Source of the DNA: Stereum hirsutum FP-91666 SS1
Taxonomy: Eukaryota > Basidiomycota > Agaricomycetes > Russulales > Stereaceae
DNA length: 64,000 bases
NCBI RefSeq assembly: GCF_000264905.1
Contig: NW_006763136.1
Location: 1,690,852-1,754,851, forward strand
Direction of reading: 5' to 3'
A program made the translations under genes and the position numbers. This document shows positions 61,046 through 64,000 of the stretch, in pieces. Position 1 is the first letter of the stretch, and every line of letters begins with the position of its first letter. The notes under the pieces were generated by a model, which was given only the letters and a program-made list of their open reading frames with translations, made no database searches and was not told the origin of the DNA.

Positions 61046-61973
61046 ATGGACGCAAAAACTCTCGAGAAAGGCCAAGATGAGCTGTCCGCATACTTCGATA
61101 AGAGCGCCTCGACTGTAGGACAAGTATTTCATGGGTGTGTGCCATTGTTGTCTGGTGCCAACGTCTCTGGCTGAGCCGGTTACTGTACCTCAGGATCGAA
61201 CAGAGATTCATTACACCCCTACTACAATTTGGAAGAAAGTCTTTTGCTACATGGCCCACCACCTCCGTACGTGTAATACTCGCGGTTTCATGGCATCAGT
61301 CCTGAAGGTCGTGTGCACATCACTTTTCTAGCTGTATTGCACTATCTTTTTGGCGTTGGCCGTTCCCCCGGTCTTGACATTCATGTAAGAGCTGGGGCTC
61401 GTTCGTATTTTGATATGTCGCTGACCGTCAACGTTTCAGCGGGTTCTCATTGTTCACCGTCATCGCGCTGGTCATCGTCGGACTCTGCGTGGCCTTCACC
61501 CTCTCCGTGATTCTCGTTTTGTTGTTCGGTATGATATCGTCTGCCTCGTTCTCTCATTACCACTCAACTAACATATTCTCATAGCCGCTATTCTTCTCGC
61601 CACTCTTTTTGTCAATCTCCTCATTGCAGCAATCCTCACTCTCGTAACCGTCCTCTTCTACGGCGGCTCCAGTCTCTTCGTCCTCGTCCGCGCTCATGGA
61701 GGCCAAGGTCTCTTCATGTGGGGCGAACAGATCAAGACACAGCTGACAGATGGCTTCAATGCTATTCCCAAGCCATCACAAACTGCTAACCCCATGAAAT
61801 CCGAGAAGGGGGCCGATAATCAGCAGAACGCGGAGTCGGACTCGTCGGAGGATTCGGCTGTGGTTGTGAAAAGCGAAGAGACGGATTCGAGTAAAGATGA
61901 TAAGACAGCAGTAACGACTCCTACCGGTACTGCGAGTGACGCAATGGCGAAGGGGAAGGATCTTTTGGGATGA
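61046..61973 (+). CDS. Promethin/LDAF1-like membrane protein
   Basis: Candidate ER/lipid-droplet protein. Five exons: MDAKTLEKGQDELSAYFDKS at 61046, then IEQRFITPLLQFGRKSFATW, then LYCTIFLALAVPPVLTF, then GFSLFTVIALVIVGLCVAFT, then AAILLATLFVNLLIAAILTL with VTVLFYGGSSLFVLVRAHGG. Consecutive long hydrophobic stretches form two helical hairpins as in promethin (LDAF1/Ldo) proteins that assemble with seipin. An acidic Ser/Asp/Lys tail follows (about 61790-61960) and ends DAMAKGKDLLG. Family assignment rests on the four-helix pattern and size, not on a diagnostic motif, so another small multi-spanning family is possible. Five exons join cleanly in phase. Divergent from RPC6 (245 bp apart). Confidence 0.65.
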
Positions 61974-62585
61974 AGAGATGGAGGTGAGTGCCCATACGTG
62001 ATCATCTACTTAACTTTCGTGGACTGATGTTGACGGACAATAGCAGTTATGCCTTATTACCCTATTTCTGGACTCTATGGACATATTTTCTTATATACGA
62101 CACTCAATTAGTTTGTACCAGCACCTGCTTTCTGTATGATTGCCGACATTCTTGTTTCTGCTTTCCTTGGGTTTGAGTGGCAATTCAAGTACCATTACAG
62201 ACTCCGATTTCCGGACAGGCTTGACTCGATTATCTATACTGGTCCCTCGGTCTCAAACAAACGGCCGCAGAAGTGTCTTGGGGTGAGTTTCCAGTCTTTC
62301 TGAACTTCTCAATTTAGTTGACCGCGCCACCATTGGTGATCTTAGGCCGAGGCTCTGGCATTCTCTGACACTATGCATGCCATGCTCTGACAGTTTCTCC
62401 TTCATTCGAACTCGCGAACAACTTCCCTAAACACCTTCTGATCAACCGAAGAACTGCCGCCTTAGAGACATCATGCTCACTCTTCTCTAGTCACCGGTGC
62501 AAATACATCAACGGTCTTCACCCCGTCCGAGGAATAGCCAGTAGTTCGGATAACTAGAAGCATTGACAGCGCAGCTCGTTGACAA
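61974..62585. other. Intergenic region
   Basis: About 0.6 kb between the promethin-like gene and the CBM1 gene's core promoter. No gene recognised. Confidence 0.5.
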
Positions 62586-62593
62586 TATAAAAA
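62586..62593 (+). promoter_or_regulatory. TATA box of the CBM1 gene
   Basis: TATAAAAA about 70 bp upstream of the ATG at 62657. Confidence 0.65.
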
Positions 62594-62656
62594 TGACCGT
62601 TCTGACATGGTAGTCATACGTCTCGCTCCCTGGATTTTCCCTGAAGGCTGGCCAAA

Positions 62657-63849
62657 ATGCTCTCATCTATCCTCGCCTCGGTTGCTCTGTTCGCTGGCGT
62701 GGCGGTGGCACAGACTGAGTACGGTCAGGTGTGTGTTATTCTACCTTTCGCGATGGTCATGATGTTCTGAAGAGATCGCACATTGTGTAGTGCGGAGGTC
62801 AAGGATGGAGTGGTAAGCTCATTGATTGTGGCCATGAGCTGACGGTTCCAGAACTAACCGGTCCGAAGGCGAAACGACATGTCCCTCCGGCTGGACCTGC
62901 ACATACAGCAACGAATACTACTCCCAAGTATCTCTTCCAATGACTTCCCACTATCAAAATGTTAACGCTTTCGTTCGCACAGTGCTTGCCAGGGGCCAGC
63001 ACCGGCACCCCTACTTCTGCTCCAGGAGGTGGTAGCGCAACCGCCACTTCCACTACCAGTGCTGCGAGTGGTACCACGACTCTCCAGTCAGGTTATTCCT
63101 TCATCCGTGCCGTCGTACGTCTTCTCCCTTGCACCTTTACGCCCTACAACGTTCTCATCCATCCCTTTCGCAAACCATTCTCGATACAGGAAGACCCCAA
63201 CTTCCACAAGTACCTTCGCTCCGAAGCCGCCAACACTCCCACCACCGCCGTCCTCGGCGACCCCGACACCGCAGGGCAATTTATCATCACCGACGGTCAG
63301 CTGATCTACAACGCGAACGGGACGACACCCTTGTATGCTGTCGTTGAGGGGAGGGCGAACGATACGGTCACGAAGTTGGGAATGAGTTGGTCGACAGATC
63401 CGGCGAGCGGAGACAATGCGGGGACGTTCCAGTGGAGTGGGGACACGGTGAGATCCACATTCGTGACGGTTATTGTTGACAGGAATGTGATACTTATGGT
63501 CCGTGTGCTGTGGGCTTGGTAGCTTGAGTGGAGTATCCCAACTATCGACAGGCCTCAACTGAACGTGAGTGATTCTCTGCATCCTGTCACAAAAACCAGG
63601 CTGGCATCATCTTACCGAGTTTTATCTATTATTTTATCATGCAGGCCTGGCTCGTCTGCCCCGACGCGGATGACAACCTGCTCCTGTACATCAACCTCGG
63701 CAACTACGACTATATGACCCCTCCAGGATGCGCCGACGAGACTATTCACGCGTGAGTGATCTTGACATGCTCGTTCCCCCTAACGCGTTTTCTCCCAAAT
63801 TGAACGTGTTTCAATTTGCAGTTATACTGGAGCCACGGCGACACCTTGA
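62657..63849 (+). CDS. Secreted CBM1 (cellulose-binding) protein with an uncharacterised C-terminal domain
   Basis: Signal peptide MLSSILASVALFAGVAVAQ, then a complete family-1 carbohydrate-binding module assembled from four exons: QCGGQGWSG, ETTCPSGWTCTYSNEYYSQ and CL, with the aromatic residues (Trp, Trp, Tyr-Tyr) and four cysteines needed to bind cellulose. One of these exons is only 22 nt (62791-62812). A Ser/Thr/Gly linker (near 63000-63090) follows, then a domain of about 150 residues: YSFIRAVEDPNFHKYL, FIITDGQLIYN, LGMSWSTDPASGDNAGTFQWS, EWSIPTIDRPQLN and AWLVCPDADDNLLLYINLG. The last exon ends TGATATP with TGA at 63847-63849. I recognise no catalytic motif in this domain. Likely extracellular and acting on plant cell wall; about eight exons. 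Confidence 0.85.
62791..62812 (+). other. 22-nt micro-exon in the CBM1 gene
   Basis: Encodes CGGQGWS of the binding module. Flanked by introns ending GTGTAG and starting GTAAGC; both joins keep the module in frame. Confidence 0.8.
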
Positions 63850-64000
63850 GGATCGTCTTGGGAGCTCAAGGGAGCGGCCCTGCAGGTCGCCGTTTGTGGT
63901 GCGGAAAATGTTCGTTCTCGTGAATAAGTGTAGGAGCGTAGGGTAGGCATCAAATAGTCTGCGAGACACGAATAAAAACAGGAACATATCGATAGTGGTA

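Overview
The window looks like chromosomal DNA of an Agaricomycete (mushroom-forming basidiomycete). Nearly every gene is cut by many short introns of about 50-70 nt with GT/AG (once possibly GC/AG) borders, including micro-exons of 9-22 nt. Genes are dense on both strands, and the catalogue combines housekeeping genes with plant-cell-wall and secondary-metabolism functions (CBM1 protein, GH28, P450, stand-alone adenylation-thiolation-reductase enzyme). All CDS coordinates are genomic spans from start codon to stop codon and include introns. Splice sites were read by eye.

Layout. 0.1-6.2 kb: AP-1 clathrin adaptor mu subunit (-), Spo7-like phosphatase regulator (-), and an unrecognised secretory-pathway membrane protein (+). 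7.6-10 kb: intron-rich cytochrome P450 (-). 10-12.3 kb: no gene seen. 12.3-14.3 kb: DUF1688/URC4 uracil-catabolism protein (-). 14.9-15.1 kb: a 63-residue cysteine-rich protein recovered as two small exons behind a TATA box (-). 15.3-18.4 kb: unresolved. 18.4-19.5 kb: histidinol phosphatase (-). 20.9 kb: tRNA-Val(UAC) with a 7-nt intron. 21.4-23.6 kb: GH28 pectinase-like enzyme lacking two classical active-site residues (-). 24.6-25.3 kb: unknown protein (-). 25.8-28.7 kb: sucrose-type GPH transporter (+). 29.4-31.8 kb: ETF-ubiquinone oxidoreductase (-), divergent from a MYND zinc-finger protein (+, 32.0-33.6 kb).

34.4-45.5 kb holds a possible functional group: an MDR-type reductase (+), a zinc cinnamyl-alcohol-dehydrogenase-type enzyme (-), an adenylation-thiolation-thioester reductase (-), and, divergent from the latter, an allantoate-permease-type MFS transporter (+). 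An A-T-TD enzyme would release an aldehyde that a CAD-type ADH could reduce to an alcohol. That link is inference from position and family chemistry.

45.9-64 kb is mostly core cell biology: MoCF/CinA-type protein (+), a 141-residue unknown protein (-), Hcs1/SMUBP2-type SF1 helicase (-), Dug3-type glutamine amidotransferase (+), MCM4 (-), RNA polymerase III subunit RPC6/RPC34 with a very large Ser/Lys/Asp/Glu-rich insertion (-), a promethin-like four-helix membrane protein (+), and finally a secreted CBM1 protein (+).

I found no complete mobile element, CRISPR array or rRNA gene. The least conventional items are the cryptic cysteine-rich gene, the GH28 active-site changes, the micro-exon runs, the low-complexity insertion in RPC6, the tandem palindromes in the ETF-QO/MYND promoter, and the A-T-TD/ADH neighbourhood.
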